Part shown: positions 51,237-60,800 of the stretch, piece after piece
Numbering within the stretch: the stretch's first letter is position 1
How the letters are laid out: the number at the start of each line of letters is the position of its first letter
Assembly (NCBI GenBank): GCA_963995525.1
Contig: OZ023206.1
Span: forward strand, 21,288,131 to 21,352,130
Direction: 5' to 3'
DNA length: 64,000 nt
Source of the DNA: Escarpia spicata
Taxonomy: Eukaryota; Annelida; Polychaeta; Sabellida; Siboglinidae
Position numbers and translations under genes: made by a program
Notes under the pieces: model-generated
Seen by the model: the letters and a program-made list of their open reading frames with translations, nothing else
Databases searched by the model: none
Told to the model about the DNA's origin: nothing

Positions 51237-51395
51237 CGCCAGTATAGACAACTAGTATATCAACGAACAGCAAAGAACATTTATTAACGCATCAAACAGT
51301 GCGCGTAAACATGCCGGATAGCGAGACCAGTAACGTGACTCGCGTGAGCCGCAATCCCACAGATCTACATATATGGATATGACGATAGACTGGCG
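51237..51395 (-). repeat. 3' LTR of the LTR retrotransposon
   Basis: This 159-bp LTR differs from its partner at 56449-56607 at one position (c/t at 51268). The ends are a 7-bp inverted repeat, CGCCAGT...ACTGGCG, not the usual TG...CA. It contains 'ttaataaatg' in sense direction, a plausible poly(A) signal. It is preceded on the left by 'tag', which also follows the right LTR. Confidence 0.92.
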
Positions 51396-51412
51396 CGACC
51401 ACTTTCCTTTAA
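51396..51412 (-). other. Polypurine tract next to the 3' LTR
   Basis: In sense direction 'aaaggaaagtggtcg' directly precedes the 3' LTR. It would prime plus-strand synthesis in this type of element and supports the chosen LTR edge. Confidence 0.6.
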
Positions 51413-51516
51413 GTCCTCTTCTATTCTAAGCAAATTATAGTAAGTCAACTGACTATTAATTTTGTGATAAACAATTAAACACAATGTAAAGATGCAACAA
51501 TTAACACACAAACTGT

Positions 51517-53226
51517 TTATGAAGTGACATAGTCTTGTAAGTACTTGGGCTTGACACGTCTGCGGACAGGTCGTGGAGTGTCGGCCGGTGTGTCGATTTT
51601 AGCTACGACTTCGTCAGTTGGAGTTGGTAGGACGGGTACCTCCAGCGGAGTAGCGATCGTCAGCGGAGTCTGAGGGGCCTCGTCGAACGAGACCACCGGG
51701 GCGTCTTCATCGGACTCGATATCACTGCCAGTGTCGTAATGGGGCGGTGGGGCTACGGTAGTTGGTCTGGAATTGGGGACTAAGTAGCACTCCGAGAGTT
51801 TCACCTTGTATGATGATGCACGAAGCTGGTGGCCGCTGAATTTTCGAATGAAACACCAGCGGTCTTCGACGGAGGTGACTAAATATCTGTCCCTCGCTGA
51901 TGACTTGTTGCGATCGGATGTTATGTATACCAAGTCACCAACGTGGATTGTGTGTGTAGAAGCTTCTCTACCACGGGGGGCTTTCGCGAGTTCACTGTGA
52001 GGGTGGTTCCGTTCCCGCGACTGTTGTTGTTCCGTGATGAGAATGCGGTCAGCGATAGGTAGCTGCGCATTAGTGAACTGATCTCTCTGGAACCACATTT
52101 CTCGTGCCGAAAGGCCTCGGCTGCGGATTCGCGAGTTGAGCCGCGAGGTAGCGACTGCTAACAGTAGTGGGGACACAGTGCCGCCGCCTGGCTCTTGTCG
52201 GAGTATTTCGTCCTCCACTTCCGCCACTGCCTTCTCTGCCTTCTTTTTGTTGGCGTTTTTGATTCGACCGATTTCGATACTGATGCCCAATCGTTGTAGT
52301 GTTGGGTCATCTACGAGAGCGATGAATCCGGGTGCGGGATCCACCCGAACGACAGCTGATGGTCCGTCAATGGGGCGAAGTTCCATGCAAAGACGGGCGA
52401 GACTGTCACGCAAGGCGTCGTGACGTTCGTTCTCTATAACACACGTAGACGTGTAGCTAGTCACGGTTTCGCGTACGACGAAGATTAGTTGACGATTGCG
52501 TTTGATCACGTCGGCTGCAAACGAGATCCCAACGGCGTCGGGTGCGTCAGTTGAGGTCTGCTCAGTGAGCGTTGTAGGGACCTTTTTCAGCGATGCACAC
52601 ACATGGCACATGTCGGTTACGCGCTCGATTGTGCTGTCCAAATCTAGCGCGAAGAAACTACGACGCACTACGACTTTTAGTTGATTTTTGGATGGATGAC
52701 TCAACTTCAGATGTATCGCAGTGAGTAGACCATCCAGTACCTGGCGAGGTACGACAATTAGTTCTCTGGATGGTGCGAATGGCACGTCTTGTCGGACCAC
52801 AACAACGCCGTCGCGAGCCAGTGTTGAGGTAGTTAGGTATCGCTTAACGTCTTTGATGTTGGTTAGTTTCTTTGATGGGCGAGTGCCTTGTTTCAAGTGG
52901 GCACGGACGCGGCGCAAGTCTGGGCATTCTGCTTGTGTTGATAACCAGGCCGACCTACTCGTGAATGGAAGGCGAGCAGAGCCGGATACGATGTCTTCGA
53001 CGCTGATGCTACCGACGACGGACTCTTCGATACGTGATATGAATGCGCATATCTGGCAACGCGGCTCCATGCATTCCGGCGCGTTTCGGCTGGCAAAGTC
53101 GGACGGCACATTCGCGGCTCCCGAGAGATGGCGCAGAGTGACTTGATATCTCGAGACGATCGTCAAAAACGAAGTTACGCGTGGGCTGGAGGAGAATTCT
53201 CCGCGGCATAATTTGTCGATTGCCAT
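51517..53226 (-). CDS. Retrotransposon integrase region (569 aa frame)
   Basis: The frame starts inside the end of RNase H ('[17 protein letters not shown]' is the typical RH tail). An H2C2 zinc-finger-like site follows, with 'HLKLSHPS' and 'CHVC'. The integrase core shows three acidic positions: Asp in '[10 protein letters not shown]', Asp in 'VRVDPAPGF' and Glu in '[15 protein letters not shown]'. The C-terminal part contains an SH3-like segment ('[20 protein letters not shown]') and an acidic, Thr/Pro-rich tail. The product would insert the DNA copy into the host genome. Its upstream junction with the RT-RNase H frame is out of frame, so its expression depends on a frame change, or this copy is broken. 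Confidence 0.9.
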   Translation of the reverse strand: MAIDKLCRGEFSSSPRVTSFLTIVSRYQVTLRHLSGAANVPSDFASRNAPECMEPRCQICAFISRIEESVVGSISVEDIVSGSARLPFTSRSAWLSTQAECPDLRRVRAHLKQGTRPSKKLTNIKDVKRYLTTSTLARDGVVVVRQDVPFAPSRELIVVPRQVLDGLLTAIHLKLSHPSKNQLKVVVRRSFFALDLDSTIERVTDMCHVCASLKKVPTTLTEQTSTDAPDAVGISFAADVIKRNRQLIFVVRETVTSYTSTCVIENERHDALRDSLARLCMELRPIDGPSAVVRVDPAPGFIALVDDPTLQRLGISIEIGRIKNANKKKAEKAVAEVEDEILRQEPGGGTVSPLLLAVATSRLNSRIRSRGLSAREMWFQRDQFTNAQLPIADRILITEQQQSRERNHPHSELAKAPRGREASTHTIHVGDLVYITSDRNKSSARDRYLVTSVEDRWCFIRKFSGHQLRASSYKVKLSECYLVPNSRPTTVAPPPHYDTGSDIESDEDAPVVSFDEAPQTPLTIATPLEVPVLPTPTDEVVAKIDTPADTPRPVRRRVKPKYLQDYVTS

Positions 53227-54355
53227 TGACGCATGGCTTGCTGTCCGTGAGAAGGCACGGCTTAGACTTGGACTGGATTATGTACGGGCTGAAGTGCTTA
53301 ACTGCGGGTGCAATGCCGAGCGCTTCGATCTCACATGGTAGCCAAGTCACCTGGTGCTTTTTGAGTTTAGCACTGAAGAATCCTGCAAGGAGGGTTTGAC
53401 CATTGCGTGATACGTACAGAGTGGCACCGATACCGCGCTGTGTGACGGATCCGTCGGTGACGATCCACAATTGGTCATCAGGTCTTGGCAAGGTGATTGA
53501 CCTGTTAGTTGACAGGGCCTTCTGGGCTGTACAGAACGCCTCGTGGAGGTTTTCGGACCAGCTTATCGGCTCCTGAGACTTCTTCCCCGCGATGTGTGAT
53601 TCGAGAGGAGCGAGCACCTTGGAACTCTGCGGGATGACACGTCCCAGTACTTTGAAAGCGCCAACGAAGGAACGCAGCCCGAGAACGGTCTGTGGTGGTA
53701 CACATGACGACAGTGTTGTGATACGATGGGGGCTGGCGCGTATTGTGCCTTGAGACCAAACCCAACCCAAAATGGTAGTAGATGTGGGGCAAACGCGTGT
53801 CTTCTTCGCCGACAGACGTAGATCGCATAGATCCAGGGCATCGAGAACGCGACCCCAGTTGTCTAGTAGTTCTTCGGGTGAGTTTCCTCCGCAGTACAAG
53901 TCATCGGCCAGTTTGGCCACAACTCCGTCTTGCAGAAGGTCGCCTAGTACTCTGCACATCAGTTCTTCAAGTGCGGTCTCAGAACCGGGCATCCCCATAG
54001 CGCATCTGGTGTAGACACGTACTCCACGGAATGGTGTTGCCACTCCACAGAATTTCATTGACTCCTTCGCTAGGGGGATCTGATGGAAAGCACTGGTTAG
54101 ATCAGACACCACTATGTATTTCCAGCACGCGATCTGGCGGAGGGTAGAGTCAACATCTGGCATGAGTGACGGTTGTGGTTTATTGTACCTCCCAACGTCT
54201 GAGAAGGCAGTAACTAGCCTCGATCCTCCATTCGGCTTGCGAACGAGGAACGATTGGTTCAGGTACTCGACGGATATTCCGGCATCTTTCGGTCGTTGGA
54301 ACACGCCAACCGCCTCCAGCTCGTCGTCAGTTTTTCGCGCGCGTATTGAGGACAT
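53009..54355 (-). CDS. Retrotransposon reverse transcriptase-RNase H (448 aa frame)
   Basis: RT motifs appear in order: '[19 protein letters not shown]', '[16 protein letters not shown]', '[16 protein letters not shown]', and the catalytic box '[10 protein letters not shown]' (residue about 149; LADD replaces the usual YxDD/FxDD). Then '[10 protein letters not shown]', '[11 protein letters not shown]' and '[16 protein letters not shown]'. RNase H begins at '[19 protein letters not shown]' and continues to '[17 protein letters not shown]' and 'LLTDSKPCV', where the frame leaves the conserved path near 53,230. The overlap with the upstream frame (54259-54355) is in the -1 frame relative to it. 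Confidence 0.92.
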   Translation of the reverse strand: MSSIRARKTDDELEAVGVFQRPKDAGISVEYLNQSFLVRKPNGGSRLVTAFSDVGRYNKPQPSLMPDVDSTLRQIACWKYIVVSDLTSAFHQIPLAKESMKFCGVATPFRGVRVYTRCAMGMPGSETALEELMCRVLGDLLQDGVVAKLADDLYCGGNSPEELLDNWGRVLDALDLCDLRLSAKKTRVCPTSTTILGWVWSQGTIRASPHRITTLSSCVPPQTVLGLRSFVGAFKVLGRVIPQSSKVLAPLESHIAGKKSQEPISWSENLHEAFCTAQKALSTNRSITLPRPDDQLWIVTDGSVTQRGIGATLYVSRNGQTLLAGFFSAKLKKHQVTWLPCEIEALGIAPAVKHFSPYIIQSKSKPCLLTDSKPCVNGNRQIMPRRILLQPTRNFVFDDRLEISSHSAPSLGSRECAVRLCQPKRAGMHGAALPDMRIHITYRRVRRR

Positions 54356-56295
54356 CTTCCTTTGCGCTGAGGAGGCAGGACCGGACCCATGTTGACGACT
54401 GCCGTGAAAGGCCCCGCATGTCCATTATAGCCCACGATGCTCGGGTTGAAAACGGAGTCGTGTTGTTGATGTAGACTGCGGAACTGTCCTCGTATGCTCT
54501 CGGGTAGTTGTTTGTCGCAGTCCAACTCTATAGCTTCGGAGAAGAGGTCAGTGGTGTGGGCAATGTTACGAGTCTTCACAGCGGGTTCAGATTCGGTGTC
54601 ACAGGTCGGTGACGCGACAGTGTGACGCACCTGACAAAAGTGTTCGTGGCGAGACAGCTTTAGTGGTCTGGGCAACGTGTTGACGAGTCGTATTTTGTTG
54701 CCGACGGCCTCAATGATTCCAGGCTTTGGCCAACCTTCGTTGTGTGGAGAGCTGCGTGGCTCGACTGCCAGAGTCTGGTCGTTTAGGGCCGTGGGCAACT
54801 GGAGCTCTACGAACTCACCCGGCCAAACCGTGGTAGATGGCGAGGGTGCGTGCAGCACGTATGCGTGAGCCCTGCGTACGGTGTGATATTGCTCGTTACC
54901 TGACGTTTGGAAACCGTACTGTATGACAGTGGTTTCACCGATTGTGATCTCGTGTCTGGCAGGACGAACGGATACGTCATTGGTAGACATGAACGGCGTG
55001 CCCGCGAGTACGTCCACGTCGAGATCTGCAACAACTAGCGCATCGAGTTGGAGGTCAGTTCCGTCGCGCGACAAGGTCAGGTGTGTTTCTCCGATAACGT
55101 TCAGCGGAGTAACACCATCAGCCTGCCTCGCTAGCCGTGAGCTTTTGCCGATTTTAGCTCCGATGCTTTTAGCGACTGCCTCTCTGATCATGTTTGTCTC
55201 CGCACCGGTGTCTAGTGTGAGTCGTAATGGATGATGTCGGTAAAATGACTTGAAAAATGGCGACTGTTTTGTGTTCACACGACATGCCACGGTCGACACG
55301 TCGCCAGTGCAGTCTCCGTCTCCAGCTAACTGTTCATCATCCGAGCCGTCGTCGCAGTCCACTTCGATTATATTGCGCGCTTTGGATAGGTACAACCGGT
55401 CGTTCTCAGGTAGGAACCTGCACTCGCTCAGGTAGTGCTCGTAGCTGGCACGACCCGCTTGCTTGCACAGTGGACACTGTTTGGCTCGCCGAGTGGTTGG
55501 GTTGCTTGCACTACGTTGATATCGACGAGATTGAGAAGAGCCAGACCGTTGGTTGGTGGTTGATTGTCGCATGACTTTTATTTCGGAGATAGCGGTTAGC
55601 TCATCAAGGAGAGAAGTTAATGCTTGCCATATCTCGGGTTTCAGACTTGCGAGTGTTCGGCTGCGTAATTCTGTCCCGTATCGTTGTTTCACTAGACGGG
55701 GTAGCTCAGGGTGGATTAGTTTGAGCCATTGGAGGACGATCATGTTCTCCAACGACGGGGATATGTCCTCGTTTGACGACGGTAACTCCAGGTGGTGAGA
55801 TATGCCACCTCCCACGGCCAACAGGTTGTCCTCGACGAAAGCCATCAATCTCTGAAAGAGATCTTCATGACTTTCGTCCGCCTCCAGCTTGATTTCGGCG
55901 AAGTCGAGGAAGTGTGCGCCCGAGGATTGGAAGCCGAAATGTAAGCGTATTGCTTGCCAGATTGATTTTATAGAAACAGAGTTCTTTACGATTGTATTCC
56001 TCGATATAACGGGACAGAAATTGGCGATTTGGCCAAGCATTAGGTCAAGGTGCGTGACCTTTTGTGTGGCCGTACGCCGACTAGCCGCAGGGACGTTTTC
56101 GTCATCATCGCTTAGACCCCGCAACGGGGTGGAATTCGTCTTCTTTTTCCATTCGGATTGGTCAAGCAAAAATGTCGCGAAATTGGCGTCTAGCGATAGT
56201 GTGTATTGTATATTTTGTCGCCAGTTCTCAAACGACGTCAGAGTTTCATGCTTTGAGAGTGACCACTGCTTCGCCTTCGGTGCTCTCTGTGCCAT
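54259..56295 (-). CDS. Retrotransposon Gag-protease (678 aa frame)
   Basis: The N-terminal half is Gag-like ('[19 protein letters not shown]', then a helical capsid-like stretch to about residue 220). A zinc-knuckle-like motif '[19 protein letters not shown]' has CX2CX9HX4C spacing, longer than the canonical CX2CX4HX4C. An aspartic protease follows at about residue 355-450, with catalytic '[13 protein letters not shown]' and later '[10 protein letters not shown]'. The end of the frame already holds the first conserved residues of the RT N-terminus, which shows that translation must change frame here. Start: first ATG after the 5' LTR and primer site, at 56295. Confidence 0.9.
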   Translation of the reverse strand: MAQRAPKAKQWSLSKHETLTSFENWRQNIQYTLSLDANFATFLLDQSEWKKKTNSTPLRGLSDDDENVPAASRRTATQKVTHLDLMLGQIANFCPVISRNTIVKNSVSIKSIWQAIRLHFGFQSSGAHFLDFAEIKLEADESHEDLFQRLMAFVEDNLLAVGGGISHHLELPSSNEDISPSLENMIVLQWLKLIHPELPRLVKQRYGTELRSRTLASLKPEIWQALTSLLDELTAISEIKVMRQSTTNQRSGSSQSRRYQRSASNPTTRRAKQCPLCKQAGRASYEHYLSECRFLPENDRLYLSKARNIIEVDCDDGSDDEQLAGDGDCTGDVSTVACRVNTKQSPFFKSFYRHHPLRLTLDTGAETNMIREAVAKSIGAKIGKSSRLARQADGVTPLNVIGETHLTLSRDGTDLQLDALVVADLDVDVLAGTPFMSTNDVSVRPARHEITIGETTVIQYGFQTSGNEQYHTVRRAHAYVLHAPSPSTTVWPGEFVELQLPTALNDQTLAVEPRSSPHNEGWPKPGIIEAVGNKIRLVNTLPRPLKLSRHEHFCQVRHTVASPTCDTESEPAVKTRNIAHTTDLFSEAIELDCDKQLPESIRGQFRSLHQQHDSVFNPSIVGYNGHAGPFTAVVNMGPVLPPQRKGRCPQYAREKLTTSWRRLACSNDRKMPEYPSST

Positions 56296-56433
56296 GACAG
56301 TGACTGACGCTCCGGTTTATAAAGGTTCAAAGCTTTGCCAGTGTAACTTACGTACTCTGTCTCGTTGTGCCTTTTGTTTGGCTATAGTTACGAGTGTCAC
56401 TTATGAGGCGTTTCTTAGGGTACACTGCGAACA

Positions 56434-56448
56434 GTACCGCTGCCACCA
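56434..56448 (-). other. Primer binding site of the LTR retrotransposon
   Basis: Directly inside the 5' LTR the sense strand reads 'tggtggcagcggtac'. It starts with TGG, complementary to a tRNA CCA end. I cannot name the tRNA without a search. Confidence 0.6.
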
Positions 56449-56607
56449 CGCCAGTATAGACAACTAGTATATCAATGAACAGCAAAGAACATTTATTAAC
56501 GCATCAAACAGTGCGCGTAAACATGCCGGATAGCGAGACCAGTAACGTGACTCGCGTGAGCCGCAATCCCACAGATCTACATATATGGATATGACGATAG
56601 ACTGGCG
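56449..56607 (-). repeat. 5' LTR of the LTR retrotransposon
   Basis: Partner of 51237-51395, 158 of 159 positions identical by my reading. A TATA-like 'catatatgtagatc' and 'ttaataaatg' lie in sense direction. Confidence 0.92.
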
Positions 56608-57039
56608 TAGGGAAAATAGTGTTGTATGACAACATGAAACTGCACAGTGCAATTTATGTTGAGACTTCCCCTCATCCATACATACATACAATGAAACATT
56701 ATCCACAAAAATGTCCTGATGTTTCATGCTACAACTGTCACATGACACACATACATTTAAAAGAAACGGAAGAACGCGTGATGTTTCAATCACGATGTCA
56801 TTAGATAGTCAAACTTTTTCTCAGTGTTAACTGACAGTGAATGAGGTTGGATCATCGTGATTATATTTAGGTCAGGATACATGGATGACTAACGTTATTT
56901 CCCCAGATTTCAACCGTCATTGTTGTGGGTCCCTTGTGTGTCTTTATTCCTTTGGGCCGAAGGTCCAACATACTAATGGCATCACTCTGCGTCCGCCGTT
57001 ACTTGTCATATCTCAGAAACCATTCAGCAACTTTTTCTC

Positions 57040-57460
57040 TAATTTTGTATAGATGTATCTTAGGGTACTGCCGCTCTGCACGAGAAATCTGTATTTGATT
57101 GAATCATTCTAAAGGCCCCCCAAAATTGTCCTATTATTTCCCTACTGCTGTAAGCCACCTACACTTATCTCTATTTATAACTGCCACTGATCTCAATTTA
57201 TATCTATTTGAGAGGACTTTGCCCTATCTCTGATCACTGGCCCCCGAAACTGGTAAATTTTCACATTTTTTTCAAAAACTCCAGTACCTTTTTCTCTGAT
57301 TTTTCATTTCATGTGGTAGTGCCACTATACACAAGAAATCTTTATTTGACTGAATCATTCTAAAATTGTCCTACTATTTCCCTACTGCTGTAAGCCACCT
57401 ACATGATCTCTATTTATAACTGTCACTGATCTCTATTTAGATCTATTTGAGAGGATCACT
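57040..57460. repeat. Tandem duplication of about 250 bp, two diverged copies
   Basis: Copy 1 (about 57040-57220) and copy 2 (about 57293-57460) share 'gaatcattctaaa', 'ttgtcctattatttccctac', 'tgctgtaagccacctaca' and 'tagatctatttgagagga'. Copy 1 has an extra 'ggccccccaa'. No gene is seen. Confidence 0.85.
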
Positions 57461-57464
57461 GGGG

Positions 57465-57705
57465 TGGCTGAGTGGAGCAGCCTGGTGTCAGAGATTATAC
57501 TTTAAGCCTGTGTATTGGACTAGCCTTGGCTCACTGCCTGCCTTTGTCCCAGTGTCAAATAGAATGCCTCCACGTGGGCTGTAACTATAATATGTAATGG
57601 GAATCTCTACTGCACTGGCAGAACCTGGGGAACTTTAAAACAGCAATAAAGCACTCTTTGCAGTCAGAAAGACCGGATACTGTGCTATATAAGAACTTAC
57701 ATTTT
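57465..57705 (+). mobile_element. Second SINE family sharing the same 3' tail
   Basis: Head 'ggggtggctgagtggagcag' with a following region of about 170 bp unlike the SINE at 37989, but the tail 'accggatactgtgctatat' plus 'aagaacttaca' is shared. Different heads with a common tail suggest that both families use one partner LINE. It lies just downstream of the TRUB1 3' end, antisense to it. Confidence 0.6.
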
Positions 57706-57801
57706 ATAATTAAGATTTTCTGATAGTGGGTTTCCTTGCCCAATTTCAACATCATCATCTATACAAATCCTCTCAAAACTGAACTCTGAATGCTGTTAGT
57801 T

Positions 57802-60800
57802 TCATATTCCTTTATTTCTTGTCGGTATTCTAACTGTATTAACACAGGGCTGAATGTCTTTCGTGTTGTGACCAAACTTTGATTTTGAGGCATCAATGGC
57901 TGTGAGGACGTTTTCTAGAGTCCACTGATATGCGGGAATGGCATCATCTCGTGTAAACGGGCCGTGTTCGGTTCTCTCCAGCGCCACCACGTGGGCACAA
58001 CTTGCAACAGCTGTAAACAAAACAACACATGCCAGGTGAATAAAAAAACAATAAATTACTAGCTACAGTTGTGTATGTCACGTTAATTAAATTTACATAT
58101 CAAGCCGATCACTACTTGAATTCCTCATAGCCAAGGAAAATGGTCAAGAAAATTTCAATTTCCAAGGTCTTTGGATTTCAGATTTAAAACTTGGAACTTC
58201 TAAACAAATGTGGTTTCTAAAAGCAATGAAGAATCCCACTAGTAACGTACGTAACAACAGCTTAGTTACCATGACAACATTGTTGATGTCTGATTGTGTT
58301 TTGACCGGATTCTACCAATCGGAATATAAATTTGGATCTGTACACCAAGAATGATTATACTTACATGATTGTATTTACGTTCAGAGGATATGTTAAAACA
58401 ACGAAACGTTTCAAATACGAGTACTTTACCTTCTCCCAAGTCGTGAACTAAACTCCGCACATAGAATCCACCTCCACATTTTACATCTGCAAAAAATGAT
58501 GAAGTTTAGAGTGATTTTATAAAATCAGTAATCCCCTGTGCATGACCACTGAATTTTTGCCTGTACAATGTAATTTCACACAAAATCAACTAGCAATGTT
58601 GAATAACTTTTATATATTAAACCTTTCGTGTGAGTGTTGCCTTGAACCATCCATGCCAGAACAGATGGACGTCATCAAAGAACACTTACTATCATAATCT
58701 AACTGTAACCCAGCTAGTGTATGTATGTGTGTATGTGTGTGTGTGTGTATGTGTGTATGAATGTGTATGTGTACGTTGCGCCATCTGCAATTTGCAAGTC
58801 AGTAACCTTACAAGAAAGCAGTATCACCTAGGGTGAAGTAAGTGGGAGAGAAGGGATTACCCACCAAGGGTGAAGTAAATGGGAGAGAGGGCAGTACCCA
58901 CCAAGGGTGAAGTACGTGGGAGAGAAGGTTGTACCCACCAAGGGTGAAGTAAAGGGGAGAGAAGGGAGAACCAACCAAGGGTGAAGTAAGTGGGAGAAAA
59001 GGGATTACCTACCCACCAAGGGTGAAATAAATGGGAGAGAAGGCAGTACCCACTAAGGGTGAAGTATGTGGGAGAGAAGGCAGTACCCACCAAGGGTGAA
59101 GTACGGGGAAGAGAAGGCAGTACCATCCAAGGGTGAAGTAAGGGGGTGAGAAGGCAGTACCAACCAGGGGTGAATTAAGAGGGGGAGAAGGCAGTACCCA
59201 CCAAGGGTGAAGTAAGGGGGTTAGAAGGCAGTACCTACCAAGGGTGAAGTAAGGGGGTGAGAAAGCAGTACCTACCAAGGGTGAAGTAAAGGGGAGAGAA
59301 GGCAGTATCACCAAGGGTGAAGTAAGTGGGAGAGAAGGCAGTACCATCCAAGGGTGAAGTAAGGGGGTGAGAAGGCAGTACCCACCAAGGGTGAAGTAAG
59401 GGGGTGAGAAGGCAGTACCTACCAAGGGTGAAGTAAAGGGGAGAGAAGGCAGAACCAACCAAGGGTGAAGTAAGGGGGAGAGAAGGCGGTACCCACCAAG
59501 GGTGAAGTAAGGGGTTGAGTAGGCAGTACCCACCAAGGGTGAAGTAAGGGGGAGAGAAGGCAGAACCCACCAAGGGTGAAGTAAGGCGGGTGGAAGTTGG
59601 TGCATGTGATGTCATCTACTTGTACGAGCCGAGGCTGTATCTCAGGGAGCGTATCCCCGGCCCGGGCCATGTCTGACAGCCTCCTTCCCTTGTGCTTCAG
59701 GGCTGAGAACCTGAGAGACAAAGTACAGCTTCTAATTGCTGGTTATCATACTCCACTCACAAAGCTAACACACCAAGGACATTTATGATATCTTGTGTTC
59801 ACTCTGGGGGTTCCCAGTGTGAATACAATATATAAAACGTTCCCTGCACATGTGTGCAGGGAACATTTTGATACTTAACACACAGGGGACATTGGTAATA
59901 ATTATAATATTCACACCAGGGGCATTTTTGATATCTAATAATCACACAAGGGGTATCTGTGACATTCAGTACTCGCCTAGGAGGCATTTCTTACATATAA
60001 TACTCAGACAGGGGGTATTTGTGATACATGGTACTCGAATGGGGGTATTTGTGACATCTAGTGCTTATACAGGGGCATTTGTAATACATAATACTAACAT
60101 AGCGACATACCATGGAATATAAAAAACTAACAAAGGGACATTTGCAGCATTTAATAATTACACTGAGGGAATTTTTTTATATCTAATACACTACAATGGG
60201 GGTATTTACAACATATAATACTCACACTGGGGGCATTTGTGATATCTCTCCGACGAATGATGCAATGACTTCAAATAACTGGTCCCTGGTCACATGACCT
60301 GGCAGAACAAAGACGGCCATCACACATGACTATCACATGACTAATATATAATGTCAAAACATCTACAGTTGTGGAGCACTGTGGCACAGTGCAAGAGCAT
60401 CGCAGTCTAAATCGAGAGAACCTGGGTTTGAATCCTGTGCTGTCGTGTCGAATCTTGGGCAAGTTCGTTCACCCTACATTGCTCCAATTCACTCGGCTGT
60501 ATGAACGAGTACCTTGCTATAGACAGCAGAGAATATTTGTGTACGAATAGTTTTCATACATTATTTACATCTATAGCCTCAGTGACAGTCATCCCTGGTT
60601 AATGTTTTACAATCTATATTACAAAATAGAGTGTGGGTCGCTGTCTGTTGTTTGTTTGTACCACATATCTCTGTCAGTTCTGCCTCTATATGTTGTAGAC
60701 ATGCTAGCAGATCTTTTCTGGTGGTTCATAGATCGATACTTTTTAAAATTTCACCTGGGGCCCTGGTGGGTTTGGTATCCCAGCAGATTTAACACAATTT

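Larger units (their letters stand above)
51237..56607 (-). mobile_element. LTR retrotransposon (Ty3/gypsy-like), 5371 bp, young
   Basis: The complete element lies on the minus strand: 5' LTR (56449-56607), a primer binding site starting with TGG directly after the LTR, a gag-protease frame, RT-RNase H, integrase, a purine-rich tract and the 3' LTR. The domain order PR-RT-RH-INT is that of Ty3/gypsy elements. It is flanked by 'tag' on both sides, a possible 3-bp target duplication. The near-identical LTRs indicate recent insertion. Two frame changes interrupt the coding region (near 54,300 and near 53,230). It lies between the 3' ends of the two host genes. No envelope-like frame is present. 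Confidence 0.92.

Noticed and set aside
51237..56607. BEL/Pao or retrovirus (with envelope) as class of the LTR element
   Set aside because: The RT-RH-INT sequence style and domain order fit Ty3/gypsy. No third frame with signal peptide or membrane segments exists between integrase and the 3' LTR.
57811..57816. AATAAA on the minus strand as TRUB1 poly(A) signal
   Set aside because: It lies within the last codons of the coding sequence (…AGA AAT AAA GGA ATA TGA). A functional signal should lie downstream; I could not find a canonical one.
59009..59721. Open frames of 198, 126 and 100 residues with 'LLHPWWVLPSLP' repeats
   Set aside because: They are periodic translations of the 37-bp array. 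Only the part in exon 5 (59571-59710) is coding, shown by splice sites and TRUB1 similarity.
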